A stretch of DNA of 38,968 nt from Hellea sp. (lineage in GTDB: Bacteria; Pseudomonadota; Alphaproteobacteria; Caulobacterales; Maricaulaceae), in assembly GCA_020628425.1 (NCBI GenBank), contig JAHDEZ010000025.1, forward strand, positions 1 through 38,968. The letters run 5' to 3'. The notes beneath the pieces were generated by a model. It was not told the origin of the DNA. It made no database searches and worked only from the letters and a program-made list of their open reading frames with translations. Made by a program: the position numbers and the translations under genes. Each line of letters opens with the position of its first letter. Position 1 is the first letter of the stretch. This document shows positions 27,148 through 36,056 of this stretch, piece by piece.

Positions 27148-27705
27148 GTGGTCCAGTACCTCGTTGAACCAGGGGTTCTTTTTGATCCAGACATTATTGC
27201 GCCAGGACGGATGAGGTAGAGGGATAACATCCGGGCCGTAATCCTTCCAATGACGGACAGTTTCTGTCAGGTTTTTTTGCCGTAGTTTTCCCAGATATTG
27301 TTTCTGAGCATATTGCCCCACCAGAAGTGTCAGCTCAATAATGGGGAAGGCTTCGGTCAGCTTGTCCTGCCAGAGCGGGGCGCATTCCTTACGGGGCTGC
27401 AGGTCGCCACCTTTGGCATCCAGTCCCGGAAAACAAAATCCCATGGGCGTAATGGCCAGAAAACTCTCATCGTAAAATATGTCTTTGTCGATCCCCAACC
27501 AATCGCGCAGGCGGTCTCCTGAAGGATCATCAAAAGGGATGCCGCTGGCATGAACCCGCGTCCCGGGCGCTTGGCCGATAAGGCGAATGCGGGCTTTTTC
27601 ATTTCCGACAACAACGGGACGCGCTTTGTGCGGAAGCGGTTTTTCCGCGTGCTCGCAGATGCGGCAACTGCGAATTTCTGCTAATAAAGAAGCCAGTTCA
27701 GTCAT
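27106..27705 (-). CDS. uracil-DNA glycosylase family protein, iron-sulfur type
   Basis: A 199-residue DNA-repair enzyme of the family-4/5-like superfamily. C14-x2-C17, together with a later C-x16-C pair in F-C-F-P-G and K-E-C-A-P, matches the [4Fe-4S] ligand pattern of these enzymes. The active-site motif is G44-Q-A-P-G48, where family 4 has G-E-A-P-G, and the second motif is L-P-H-P-S-W-R-N-N near the end. ATG at 27705 was chosen because the protein then begins M-T-E-L-A-S-L-L, as I would expect for the family; an upstream in-frame ATG at 27735 would add ten residues. It converges on pbpC and overlaps its 3' end by 42 bp. Confidence 0.8.
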   Translation of the reverse strand: MTELASLLAEIRSCRICEHAEKPLPHKARPVVVGNEKARIRLIGQAPGTRVHASGIPFDDPSGDRLRDWLGIDKDIFYDESFLAITPMGFCFPGLDAKGGDLQPRKECAPLWQDKLTEAFPIIELTLLVGQYAQKQYLGKLRQKNLTETVRHWKDYGPDVIPLPHPSWRNNVWIKKNPWFNEVLDHLKTRVADLRQGQN

Positions 27706-27795
27706 GGTGAGCGCATTATTGCGCATAACACGCAATTTTGAAATGTTAATTCTGCGCTTTTGGGATTATAGGGATAAAAAACAGGACGATCCGTT

Positions 27796-29001
27796 ATGAC
27801 TGACACGTTTTATGCCCAGCTCGATGACACGCTCAAAGATATTGACGCGCAGGGCCTATATAAACGTGAGCGCCTGATTACGTCCAAACAGGCCTCAGCC
27901 ATTCACGTCACAGAAGATGGTCGAGAAATCGAAGTCCTGAATTTTTGTGCCAATAACTATCTGGGCCTTTCTGATAATCCGGAGTTGGCGGATGCATCCA
28001 AACAGGCCTTGGACGATTACGGCTTTGGTCTCTCTTCTGTGCGTTTTATTTGCGGCACACAGGACCAACACAGAGAGCTCGAGCAGGCCATCGCCAATTG
28101 GCTGGGCTTTGAGGACAGTATTCTCTATGCGGCCTGTTTTGACGCCAATGGCGGCGTGTTCGAGCCGCTCCTCTCCAAAGAAGATGCAATCATTTCTGAC
28201 AGTCTCAATCACGCTTCCATCATCGATGGGATACGTCTTTGCAAAGCTGCTCGCTACCGTTTCGCAAATTCGGATATGGCTGACCTCGAAACCAAGCTGA
28301 TTGAAGCGCGCGATAATGGCGCTCGACATATCATGATCGCCACAGACGGCGTATTCTCAATGGATGGGTATATCGCCAAGCTCGACGAGATTTGCGATCT
28401 GGCTGATAAATTCGGAGCGCTGGTCATGGTCGATGATTGCCACGCAACCGGATTTCTAGGTGAAGGTGGTCGCGGCTCAGCGGCTTACCGAGGCGTAGAA
28501 GGGCGGATCGACATCTTGACGGGCACGCTAGGCAAAGCGCTCGGCGGAGCCATGGGCGGTTATACCTGTGCCAAGAAAAATGTTATCGATATGCTGCGCC
28601 AAAGATCCCGGCCTTATCTGTTTTCAAACTCATTAGCGCCGTCTCTGGTTGGCGCCAGCTTGAAAGCCATTGAACTGGTCAAAAACGGTGATGGCCTGCG
28701 TCAACAACTCAAAGACAATGCCTTTCGTTTCCGCGCCGGAATGGAAAAGGCGGGTTTTGACCTTTTGCCAGGCGAGCACCCTATCATTCCAGTAATGCTC
28801 GGCGATGCCCAATTGGCACAGGACATGGCGGATAAGCTTTTAGATGAAGGGGTTTACGTCATCGGATTTTTCTATCCCGTCGTCCCCAAAGGGCAGGCCC
28901 GTATCCGAACGCAGATGAGCGCAGGCCATACGCCCGAGCAGATTGACCGCGCCGTCGCGGCCTTTACAAAGGTCGGGAAAGAACTGGGAGTTATCTCGTG
29001 A
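27796..29001 (+). CDS. kbl: glycine C-acetyltransferase (2-amino-3-ketobutyrate CoA ligase)
   Basis: PLP enzyme that cleaves 2-amino-3-ketobutyrate with CoA to glycine and acetyl-CoA, the second step of threonine breakdown. The 401-residue protein is of the alpha-oxoamine synthase family, with the PLP lysine K247 in L-G-K-A-L-G-G and a D-D-C-H-A-T-G-F motif before it. AGGA lies upstream of the ATG. It overlaps tdh by 4 nt (GTGA), so the two pathway enzymes are co-translated. Confidence 0.96.
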   Translation: MTDTFYAQLDDTLKDIDAQGLYKRERLITSKQASAIHVTEDGREIEVLNFCANNYLGLSDNPELADASKQALDDYGFGLSSVRFICGTQDQHRELEQAIANWLGFEDSILYAACFDANGGVFEPLLSKEDAIISDSLNHASIIDGIRLCKAARYRFANSDMADLETKLIEARDNGARHIMIATDGVFSMDGYIAKLDEICDLADKFGALVMVDDCHATGFLGEGGRGSAAYRGVEGRIDILTGTLGKALGGAMGGYTCAKKNVIDMLRQRSRPYLFSNSLAPSLVGASLKAIELVKNGDGLRQQLKDNAFRFRAGMEKAGFDLLPGEHPIIPVMLGDAQLAQDMADKLLDEGVYVIGFFYPVVPKGQARIRTQMSAGHTPEQIDRAVAAFTKVGKELGVIS

Positions 29002-30053
29002 ATGCTTTACCGAAAACCATGAAATGCCTGACTAAGGCCAAGCCAGAAAAGGGTGTATGGCTCGAAGAGCGACCGCTACCGAACATCGAACCCGATGAGG
29101 TTTTGATCAAAGTCGAACGCACGGCCATTTGCGGTACGGATATGCATATTTATAAATGGGATGACTGGGCGGCAGATAATGTACCAACGGGTCTGATTTT
29201 TGGTCATGAATATAGCGGCCATGTGGCAGCCATCGGCTCTACGGTTCGACGGGTGAAGGTCGGCGATAAAGTCACAGGCGAGGGTCATGTGGTCGGCAAC
29301 CGGTCCCGCAACGCCAGAGCCGGGCGGTTCCATCTGGACCCTGACACAAAAGGCATTGGCGTGAATTTGCCAGGGGCTTTTGCGGAGTATTTGGCACTTC
29401 CGGAGTTTAATGTGATCCCGCTTGGGGAAAACCTGCCGCTTGAAATCGGGGCCATTCTCGACCCGCTTGGCAATGCAGTCCATACGGCTTTGTCCTTTGA
29501 TTTGGTCGGCGAGGATGTCTTGATTACCGGCGCTGGTCCTATCGGCATCATGGCAGCGGCTGTGGCCGAAGAGGCAGGTGCGCGCCGGGTTGTCCTTACC
29601 GATATTAATGACTGGCGTCTGGAGTTTGCGGCTAAGGTTGCGCCAAAAACCCGCATGGTCAATGTGAGCAAGGAAAAGCTCTGGGATGTTATGCACGAAA
29701 TTGGCATGAATGAAGGCTTTGATGTGGGGCTCGAGATGAGCGGTGCAGAACCGGCATTTAACCAGATGATCGATCATATGCTTATGGGCGGTAATATCGC
29801 CATGCTCGGCATTCCCGCCAAACCTTACCCTGTGGATTGGGGCAAGATTGTCGGCAAGGCCCTTACCGTGCGCGGTATCTATGGCCGCCAAATGTATGAG
29901 ACCTGGTATAAAATGCTCGCACTGCTCGATAGCGGACTGGACGTCAGCAATATGATAACACACCGGTTTGAAGCCCGCGATTTCCAAAAGGCTTTTGATC
30001 TGATGGAAACGGGTAAATCCGGTAAAGTCATCCTCGACTGGAATGAAATATGA
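28998..30053 (+). CDS. tdh: L-threonine 3-dehydrogenase lacking the structural zinc site
   Basis: Zinc medium-chain dehydrogenase that oxidises threonine to 2-amino-3-ketobutyrate with NAD+. The start is a GTG overlapping the kbl stop, giving 351 residues. The catalytic zinc site is intact (C45 in A-I-C-G-T-D, H70-E71) and the NAD motif G-A-G-P-I-G is present. The four cysteines that hold structural zinc in E. coli (C93, C96, C99, C107) correspond to G100, S103, A106 and D114 here. Flanking residues G-E-G-H and R-x-H-L still align, so this is substitution, not deletion. The gene overlaps the following nitroreductase by ATGA. Catalysis is expected to persist, but stability or oligomer contacts may differ. 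Confidence 0.93.
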   Translation: MNALPKTMKCLTKAKPEKGVWLEERPLPNIEPDEVLIKVERTAICGTDMHIYKWDDWAADNVPTGLIFGHEYSGHVAAIGSTVRRVKVGDKVTGEGHVVGNRSRNARAGRFHLDPDTKGIGVNLPGAFAEYLALPEFNVIPLGENLPLEIGAILDPLGNAVHTALSFDLVGEDVLITGAGPIGIMAAAVAEEAGARRVVLTDINDWRLEFAAKVAPKTRMVNVSKEKLWDVMHEIGMNEGFDVGLEMSGAEPAFNQMIDHMLMGGNIAMLGIPAKPYPVDWGKIVGKALTVRGIYGRQMYETWYKMLALLDSGLDVSNMITHRFEARDFQKAFDLMETGKSGKVILDWNEI

Positions 30054-30730
30054 GTGCTGAAGAAAAATACGTCCCATTGAAGGGTTACTCACGACTGGAT
30101 GAAGACGCTATGCGTGGCGAAATCGAAGCCCTGCGGGAAAGCCTGTCCAAGCGGCGATCCATTCGCATGTTTTCAAACGATCCGGTCCCTCGGGATATTA
30201 TCGAAAATGCCATTCGTGTGGCCGGGACGGCGCCGAGTGGTGCCAATCATCAGCCCTGGCATTTCGTGGCTATTTCCGATCCGGAAACGAAAAGGAAAAT
30301 CCGTGAGGCCGCTGAAGAGGAGGAGCGGGAATTTTACGGGGGACGCGCCTCCGAAGAATGGCTCGATGCACTCGATCCGCTCGGCACGGATGACCATAAA
30401 CCCTTTCTCGAAACGGCACCGTGGTTGATTGCCGTCTTTGCGCAACGTCGTGGCGGCGAAAAAAACGGGCAGGACAAAAAGAACTACTATGTGACAGAGT
30501 CTGTTGGGCTCGCAACGGGCATGCTGATAACCGCGTTGCACAGTGCCGGCCTTGGTACGCTGACCCATACGCCAGCGCCTATGGGTTTCTTAACCGAGAT
30601 TTGCGGACGTCCAAAGACAGAAAAACCCTTTGTATTGATGGTTGTTGGTTATCCAGCAGAAGGCTGCCAAGTTCCGACACACGCTTTAATCAAAAAAGAC
30701 CTCGAAGAGATCACAACTTTCATCGATTAG
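30050..30730 (+). CDS. nitroreductase-family flavoprotein, iodotyrosine deiodinase-like
   Basis: A 226-residue FMN protein of the nitroreductase fold. The FMN-binding R35-R-S-I-R and A61-P-S-G-A-N-H-Q-P-W motifs are present. The lid region E-E-E-R-E-F-Y and the later L-G-T-D-D-H-K-P-F match the iodotyrosine deiodinase subgroup. E92, Y96 and K117 keep the spacing (4 and 21 residues) of the human substrate-binding trio E157/Y161/K182, which grips the zwitterion of halotyrosine. It could thus remove halogen from halogenated tyrosine, reasonable in a marine organism. It overlaps tdh as the third gene of the kbl operon. A general quinone or nitro reductase is the alternative. Confidence 0.82.
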   Translation: MSAEEKYVPLKGYSRLDEDAMRGEIEALRESLSKRRSIRMFSNDPVPRDIIENAIRVAGTAPSGANHQPWHFVAISDPETKRKIREAAEEEEREFYGGRASEEWLDALDPLGTDDHKPFLETAPWLIAVFAQRRGGEKNGQDKKNYYVTESVGLATGMLITALHSAGLGTLTHTPAPMGFLTEICGRPKTEKPFVLMVVGYPAEGCQVPTHALIKKDLEEITTFID

Positions 30731-30859
30731 GTAAGCCGACATACTTCTGTCCATTACTTGTATTAAAAGTGTGCCTGATACGGCTAGGTTTCCCTATAAA
30801 GCTGAAAACTATTGAACATAGTGATGAATAATGGTTTGTTCTGTTAGGCGGAGAACGAG

Positions 30860-32128
30860 ATGAAAAAGAATATTTTTATAGCGATCATTTCATTGACAAT
30901 GGCAGATTATGCCTGCGCGCATGATAGCGTTATTAGAGCGGGTAATGTGCTAGATGTGGAAACAGGGCGGTATTCATCAGACCAGTTTATATTAATTGAA
31001 GACGGCAGGATCATTGAAATCGGCGATTGGAGCGATTTTGAACTCGATGGTGAGTTTATCGATCTTTCGGACAAATATGTGCTTCCGGGCCTTTTGGATG
31101 CTCATGTCCATTTGACCGGAGATGCCAGCATACATGGCTATAAAAGATTGACGCGTTCCGTTCCACGTCAAGCCATCACAGGTGTCAGAAACGCAGAGCG
31201 AACATTGAACGCTGGGTTTACGACAGTCCGAAATGTAGGGGCGTCAGGCTATGCCGATATAGCGTTGCGGGATGCGATATATGACGGGGATGTTCCAGGT
31301 CCGCGCATAATTGCCGCCGGGCCTTCATTGGGCATTACGGGCGGACATTGTGATAACAATCTGTTGCCCGCTGAATATGAAGCTAAAGGCGACGGTGTTG
31401 CTGATGGCCCTTGGGCTGTGCGGGCCAAGGTTAGAGAAAACAAAAAATACGGCGCTGATGTCATTAAATTCTGCGCAACAGGTGGCGTCCTATCCAAGGG
31501 AACGGCCGTCGGTGCGCAGCAATATACGCTCGAAGAAATGACCGCCATTGTCGAAGAGGCTCATCTCGCCGGTATGAAAGTGGCTGCGCATGCACATGGT
31601 GCTGAAGGTATTGAGACTGCCATTCGAGCAGGTGTCGATTCAGTTGAACACGCCAGCTTTATCTCGAGTACTGGCATACGTCTGGCTATCGATAATGGAA
31701 CTTACCTATCCATGGATATTTACGTCTCTGACTATATTCTGTCGGAAGGTGAAAAAGTTGGTATTCTTGAGGAGTCGCTAGAGAAGGAACGTAAGGTTGG
31801 ACGCACGCAAAGAGAGAATTTTCGTCGTGCCGTTCAAGCAGGTGCCCGAATGGCATTTGGGACAGATGCCGCCGTTTATCCCCATGGTCAAAATGGACGG
31901 CAATTTGCTTATATGGTGGACTGGGGAATGACGCCGCTGCAGTCTATACAAGCCGCCACCATTAATAATGCCGATTTGTTTGGTGTCTCTGATAATGTGG
32001 GAACGCTTGAGCCAGGTAAGTTTGCCGATATCATTGCTTTGGATGAGGATCCGCTTGAAAATATTGATATACTTGCAGACGTCAGCTGGGTCATGAAAGA
32101 CGGAAAAGTTTTTAAAGATAAAAACTAA
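30860..32128 (+). CDS. secreted amidohydrolase (imidazolonepropionase/Xaa-Pro dipeptidase type)
   Basis: A 422-residue binuclear metal hydrolase. A signal peptide ends A-C-A before H-D-S, so it works in the periplasm or outside. Metal ligands are clear: H82-x-H84 in D-A-H-V-H, the carbamylated K203 in V-I-K-F, H244 (A-A-H-A-H), H264 (V-E-H-A-S) and D336 (F-G-T-D-A-A). Members of this secreted subgroup act on amides such as prolyl dipeptides; the exact substrate is not told by the sequence. GGAGA precedes the ATG. A MFS exporter follows 41 nt downstream and might be co-expressed. Confidence 0.88.
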   Translation: MKKNIFIAIISLTMADYACAHDSVIRAGNVLDVETGRYSSDQFILIEDGRIIEIGDWSDFELDGEFIDLSDKYVLPGLLDAHVHLTGDASIHGYKRLTRSVPRQAITGVRNAERTLNAGFTTVRNVGASGYADIALRDAIYDGDVPGPRIIAAGPSLGITGGHCDNNLLPAEYEAKGDGVADGPWAVRAKVRENKKYGADVIKFCATGGVLSKGTAVGAQQYTLEEMTAIVEEAHLAGMKVAAHAHGAEGIETAIRAGVDSVEHASFISSTGIRLAIDNGTYLSMDIYVSDYILSEGEKVGILEESLEKERKVGRTQRENFRRAVQAGARMAFGTDAAVYPHGQNGRQFAYMVDWGMTPLQSIQAATINNADLFGVSDNVGTLEPGKFADIIALDEDPLENIDILADVSWVMKDGKVFKDKN

Positions 32129-32169
32129 TTCTTGTAACTTTACCTAAAGGGCTTTAGCGCCCAAAGGCT

Positions 32170-33387
32170 ATGACTAACGCTGCTGCAAAACAAGCTGCGC
32201 TTCTGCCAATTCCAAGATGGGAATTTATTGCGCTAATGGCCTCTCTTCTGGCCATGAATGCCGCTGCCATTGACTCAATGCTACCGGCTCTTGGTTTAAT
32301 CGGTGAGCACTTTCAGCTGGTCGATGAGAACCAACAACAGCTGATAATCTATTCTTACCTGGCAGGCTTTAGCGTGCCGCAATTACTATTTGGGCCGTTG
32401 TCAGATCGTTTTGGTCGAATGGGTTTGATGAAATTATGTCTTTTCGGTTTTATTGTTTTAAGTGTTCTCTGCACCATTGCCACCAGTTTTTGGTTGTTGA
32501 TATTCTTTAGGTTTTTGCAGGGCATTATTTCTGGTGGGGTCCGGGTCGTCGCTGTTGCCGTGGTAAGAGATCTCCTTGCAGGCAGGGGAATGGCGTCTGT
32601 GATGTCGCTCATCATGACCGTTTTTATGATAGTACCTATTATCGCGCCTATTGCTGGTGAGGCCCTTATGGGGATATCCTGGCGCTGGACCTTTGGAATA
32701 TTGATTATACTGGGCGTGGTAAATTTCGTTTGGGTCTGGTTTCGACTGCCAGAAACACTTCCACCAGAGAAACGTATTACTCTTGATGTTACTAAATTTC
32801 TTGCGGCCTATAAACGGGTATTGGAGGTTCGTGTTACGACCGGCTACCTACTCGCCAGCGGAGTAGTATACGCTTCACTGTTTGTTTTTCTTGGAACGTC
32901 TGAGCAATTATTTGATCAAGTGTTTCACACGAGCAATTTCTCGTTTTGGTTTGCCGGAGTTGCAAGCCTTATGGCCATGGTTAGCTATGCAAATTCTCGC
33001 ATGGTTGAGCGGTTCGGAATGCGTTTTATGAGTCATTTTACGATGCTCGCATTTGTGGCTTTTGCTCTAACTAATGTTTTAGTTGCCAAATTTTTTGGTG
33101 AACAATTCTGGCCTATCTATATATTTCTTTGTTTAACCATGGCGTGTTTTGGAATGCTCGGCTCAAATTTCAACGCGTTAGCCATGGAACCACATGGAAA
33201 TGATGCAGGTAGTGCCAGTGCGGCTTACGGGTTTGCGACAACAGGTATCGCGACCGTTTTAGGATATATAGGAGGCAGGCTCTATAATGGAACGGCAGAA
33301 CCTATTTTGTGGTCTTTTGCGATTTTTGGCTTATTTTCATTGGTCATTGTATTGCTTACCGAGGGCGGGCGCTTATTTGTGCGATAA
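32170..33387 (+). CDS. Bcr/CflA-family multidrug MFS transporter
   Basis: A 405-residue inner-membrane protein with 12 hydrophobic segments. The MFS signature G-P-L-S-D-R-F-G-R lies between helices 2 and 3, and the N-terminus (A-A-I-D-S-M-L-P-A-L) is typical of the Bcr/CflA drug-export group. It is a proton antiporter for drugs or metabolites; the substrate is unknown. A short inverted repeat (CTAAAG-GG-CTTTAG) lies just upstream, but has no T run that would make it a terminator. Confidence 0.88.
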   Translation: MTNAAAKQAALLPIPRWEFIALMASLLAMNAAAIDSMLPALGLIGEHFQLVDENQQQLIIYSYLAGFSVPQLLFGPLSDRFGRMGLMKLCLFGFIVLSVLCTIATSFWLLIFFRFLQGIISGGVRVVAVAVVRDLLAGRGMASVMSLIMTVFMIVPIIAPIAGEALMGISWRWTFGILIILGVVNFVWVWFRLPETLPPEKRITLDVTKFLAAYKRVLEVRVTTGYLLASGVVYASLFVFLGTSEQLFDQVFHTSNFSFWFAGVASLMAMVSYANSRMVERFGMRFMSHFTMLAFVAFALTNVLVAKFFGEQFWPIYIFLCLTMACFGMLGSNFNALAMEPHGNDAGSASAAYGFATTGIATVLGYIGGRLYNGTAEPILWSFAIFGLFSLVIVLLTEGGRLFVR

Positions 33388-33437
33388 GCTTTTCAATCAT
33401 CCCTTGATTATAGTCCGGTGAATTCTAAAAGAAGCCT

Positions 33438-34946
33438 ATGAGCTGGAAATCCTCACTTGAAGAACTCGAACGTCGCCGAACCATGGCTTTGGAAATGGGT
33501 GGTGCGGATAAAGTCGCCAGGCAAAAATCCCGTGGAAAGCTTACGGCACGAGAGCGTCTGGCGCTTCTGCTGGACGATAGTAGCTTTCGTGAGATTGGTA
33601 TGTTGGCTGGTAAGGGCGAATATGATGCCCAAGGTAATCTAATAAGGTCTTCTGCGAGTAATTTTCTGTTTGGACGTGGAAATATATATGGACGCCCAGT
33701 CGTCGCAACGGCTGATGATTTTACGGTACGGGGCGGGGCAGCCGATGCCTCCATTATTCGCAAGTTTGAGCAGGCAGAGATAATGGCCCACGAACTGCGC
33801 CTGCCAATCATTCGTATGATTGATGGCACAGGTGGAGGTGGATCTGTTAAGATGCTTGAGGATTATGGGTTTACTTATGTGCCGTTTATTCCGGCATGGG
33901 AACACATGCAGAAGAACTCGGAGTGTGTACCGGTCGTTTGTTTGTCATTAGGACCAACGGCGGGTTTAGGTGCAGCCCGGATTGTGGCCAGTGACTACTC
34001 GGTTATGGTCAAAGGTCTGTCGCAGCTCTTCGCTGCTGGACCTGCCGTTGTGGCAGCGTTAGGTGAAAATCATGACAAAGAAAGCCTTGGCGGTTCTGAC
34101 ATTCATACCCGAAACGGGGCTGTAGATGATGAGGCGGCTAATGAAGAAGAGGCCATGGCAATGGCAAAGGCGTTCTTGTCTTTTCTGCCGGACTATGTCG
34201 GCGGCGACCTCCCGCGCATTGCAAGCCAAGACCCAATAGACCGCAAAGATGAAAATCTGTTGTCGATTGTACCCGCAGACAAAAACAAAGCTTATAATAT
34301 GCGACGCATTTTAGAGCCTGTCTTTGACAAGGGCTCCGTTTTTGAAATGGGAAAAAACTGGGGTCGCTCAGTCATTACAGCGTTTGCAAGACTGGACGGG
34401 TGGCCCGTGGCTGTTCTGGCCAGTGATCCAACCTTTTTAGGGGGTTCATGGACGGCGCAGTCTTCGGAAAAAGCTAAAAGATTTGTGGAGTTAGCGACAA
34501 AATTTAAACTGCCACTAGTTCACCTGGTTGATAACCCTGGGTTTATGATTGGATTGGAGGCTGAAAAGTCCGCTACCATTCGCCGTGGTGTTGAGGCCAT
34601 GACAGCAATTTATAATGCCGATATTCCTTGGGCTACACTTATCATTCGCAAAGCATATGGTGTTGCCGGGGCTGCCATGTCTAACCACACCCGCTTCCAG
34701 TATCGTTTTGCCTGGCCCAGCGGTGATTGGGGTTCGCTCCCAATTGATGGCGGTGTTGAAGTGGCCTACCAATCTGAACTCAGAGCTTCTAAAAATCCCG
34801 ATGCGGAACTTGCAAAAATTAAGGCCCGACTTGCCAATGTGACCTCACCATTTCGGACAGCCGAGAAGTTCGCCGTTGAGGATATCATTGATCCGCGGGA
34901 AACCAGACCTTTGCTCTGTGAGTTTATAAATCTTGCAATGCGCTAA
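33438..34946 (+). CDS. acyl-CoA carboxylase carboxyltransferase (beta) subunit
   Basis: A 502-residue protein of the acyl-CoA carboxyltransferase family (propionyl-, methylcrotonyl-, geranyl-CoA type), which transfers CO2 from biotin to an acyl-CoA. Both crotonase-like halves are visible: K-L-T-A-R-E-R near residue 34, G-T-G-G-G-G-S-V near 134, and in the second half N-P-G-F-M-I-G and A-Y-G-V-A-G-A-A-M. The specific acyl-CoA cannot be told. No biotin carboxylase or biotin carrier is encoded beside it, so its alpha subunit must come from elsewhere. Convergent with the flavin oxidoreductase gene, their stops overlapping. Confidence 0.9.
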   Translation: MSWKSSLEELERRRTMALEMGGADKVARQKSRGKLTARERLALLLDDSSFREIGMLAGKGEYDAQGNLIRSSASNFLFGRGNIYGRPVVATADDFTVRGGAADASIIRKFEQAEIMAHELRLPIIRMIDGTGGGGSVKMLEDYGFTYVPFIPAWEHMQKNSECVPVVCLSLGPTAGLGAARIVASDYSVMVKGLSQLFAAGPAVVAALGENHDKESLGGSDIHTRNGAVDDEAANEEEAMAMAKAFLSFLPDYVGGDLPRIASQDPIDRKDENLLSIVPADKNKAYNMRRILEPVFDKGSVFEMGKNWGRSVITAFARLDGWPVAVLASDPTFLGGSWTAQSSEKAKRFVELATKFKLPLVHLVDNPGFMIGLEAEKSATIRRGVEAMTAIYNADIPWATLIIRKAYGVAGAAMSNHTRFQYRFAWPSGDWGSLPIDGGVEVAYQSELRASKNPDAELAKIKARLANVTSPFRTAEKFAVEDIIDPRETRPLLCEFINLAMR

Positions 34947-36046
34947 TAGAGTGTGTTGCGCGCCTCAGGGGAATAGTCACCAAGTTCGTTCATTTTTCCC
35001 TCTTTCACCTTTTTTGCCCATTCGGGATCTTGGAGCAATGCACGACCTACAGCGACAAGGTCAAATTCACCTTTGTCCATGCGTTCAACTAAATCATCTA
35101 GTGACGCCGTTCCTGAAGATTCCTGTTTCACCAATGTGCTGATAAAATCGACATTCAAGCCGACTGATCCGACCGTGATCGTCGGAAGGCCGGTCAGTTT
35201 TTTCGACCAGCCGGCTAAGTTCAAATCTGAACCTTCAAATTCTGGCTCCCAGAAACGCCGCGTTGAACAATGTAGAATATCTACACCAGCATCGACAAAT
35301 ACGCCCAGCAGTTCTTCCAGCTTTTCAGGCGTGTCCGCGAGTCTGGCTGTGTATTCCTGTTGTTTCCATTGAGAGTATCGCAAAATAATGGGCACGTCAG
35401 GACCTACGCCGCGCCGAACGGCCTTAATAACGTCGCCAGCGAATGTCGCGCGGTCTTTCATGTCGCCACCATATTTGTCTGTGCGTTTATTCATGACGTC
35501 CCACATAAACTGGTCAATCAGATAGCCGTGTGCCCCATGTATTTCAACGCAGTCAAATCCAGTTTCAGCCGCGTCTCGACCGGCCTTCTCATAGGCCGCA
35601 ATCATATCAGCGACGTCTTCGTCTGAAGGTTCGGGCAGGACTTGTTTGCCAGTATGTGTCAGGCCGGACGGGCTGTCACTGTTTGCGTCTGGATGGGGAC
35701 CTGTTCCGGGCTTTCGGGTTAGACCAACATGCCAGAGTTGTGGTGCAATCTTTCCGCCATTGTCATGAACTTTTGTCACAACATTCGACCATCCAGATAA
35801 CGCGGCGTCCGTGTGGAAATTCGGATAGTTAGGGTTATCAGAAGCCCCCGGCCGGTCAATGGTCGTACCTTCAGTTATAATAAGGCCTACATCGGCTTCG
35901 GCACGTCGGGCGTAATAGTCGGCGACATTTTCACCGGGGATACCGTTCGGAGAAAAACCTCTGGTCATGGGAGCCATACAAATACGGTTGGAAAGGGAAA
36001 GGTTTTTACAGCTAAATGGCTGAAATAAAGGGCTTAAGTCGGACAT
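34943..36046 (-). CDS. old yellow enzyme family NADH:flavin oxidoreductase
   Basis: A 367-residue FMN TIM-barrel enzyme that reduces activated C=C bonds using NAD(P)H. The N-terminus contains M-A-P-M-T-R-G, and the active-site segment E-I-H-G-A-H-G-Y-L-I-D-Q-F carries the two substrate-binding histidines and the proton-donor tyrosine seen in bacterial old yellow enzymes. The FMN-phosphate region V-G-R-A-L-L is near residue 325. It lies 10 nt after the alcohol dehydrogenase gene on the same strand, so both are probably one operon for aldehyde/enone detoxification. Confidence 0.9.
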   Translation of the reverse strand: MSDLSPLFQPFSCKNLSLSNRICMAPMTRGFSPNGIPGENVADYYARRAEADVGLIITEGTTIDRPGASDNPNYPNFHTDAALSGWSNVVTKVHDNGGKIAPQLWHVGLTRKPGTGPHPDANSDSPSGLTHTGKQVLPEPSDEDVADMIAAYEKAGRDAAETGFDCVEIHGAHGYLIDQFMWDVMNKRTDKYGGDMKDRATFAGDVIKAVRRGVGPDVPIILRYSQWKQQEYTARLADTPEKLEELLGVFVDAGVDILHCSTRRFWEPEFEGSDLNLAGWSKKLTGLPTITVGSVGLNVDFISTLVKQESSGTASLDDLVERMDKGEFDLVAVGRALLQDPEWAKKVKEGKMNELGDYSPEARNTLY

Positions 36047-36056
36047 GTATAACTTT

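Noticed and set aside
29076..30092. 338-codon minus-strand frame opposite tdh
   Set aside because: Shadow of a strongly conserved dehydrogenase; its translation looks like a random antisense product with many H and I residues.
32142..32156. CTAAAG-GG-CTTTAG inverted repeat as a terminator
   Set aside because: There is no T run after it and the stem is weak; it may be chance.
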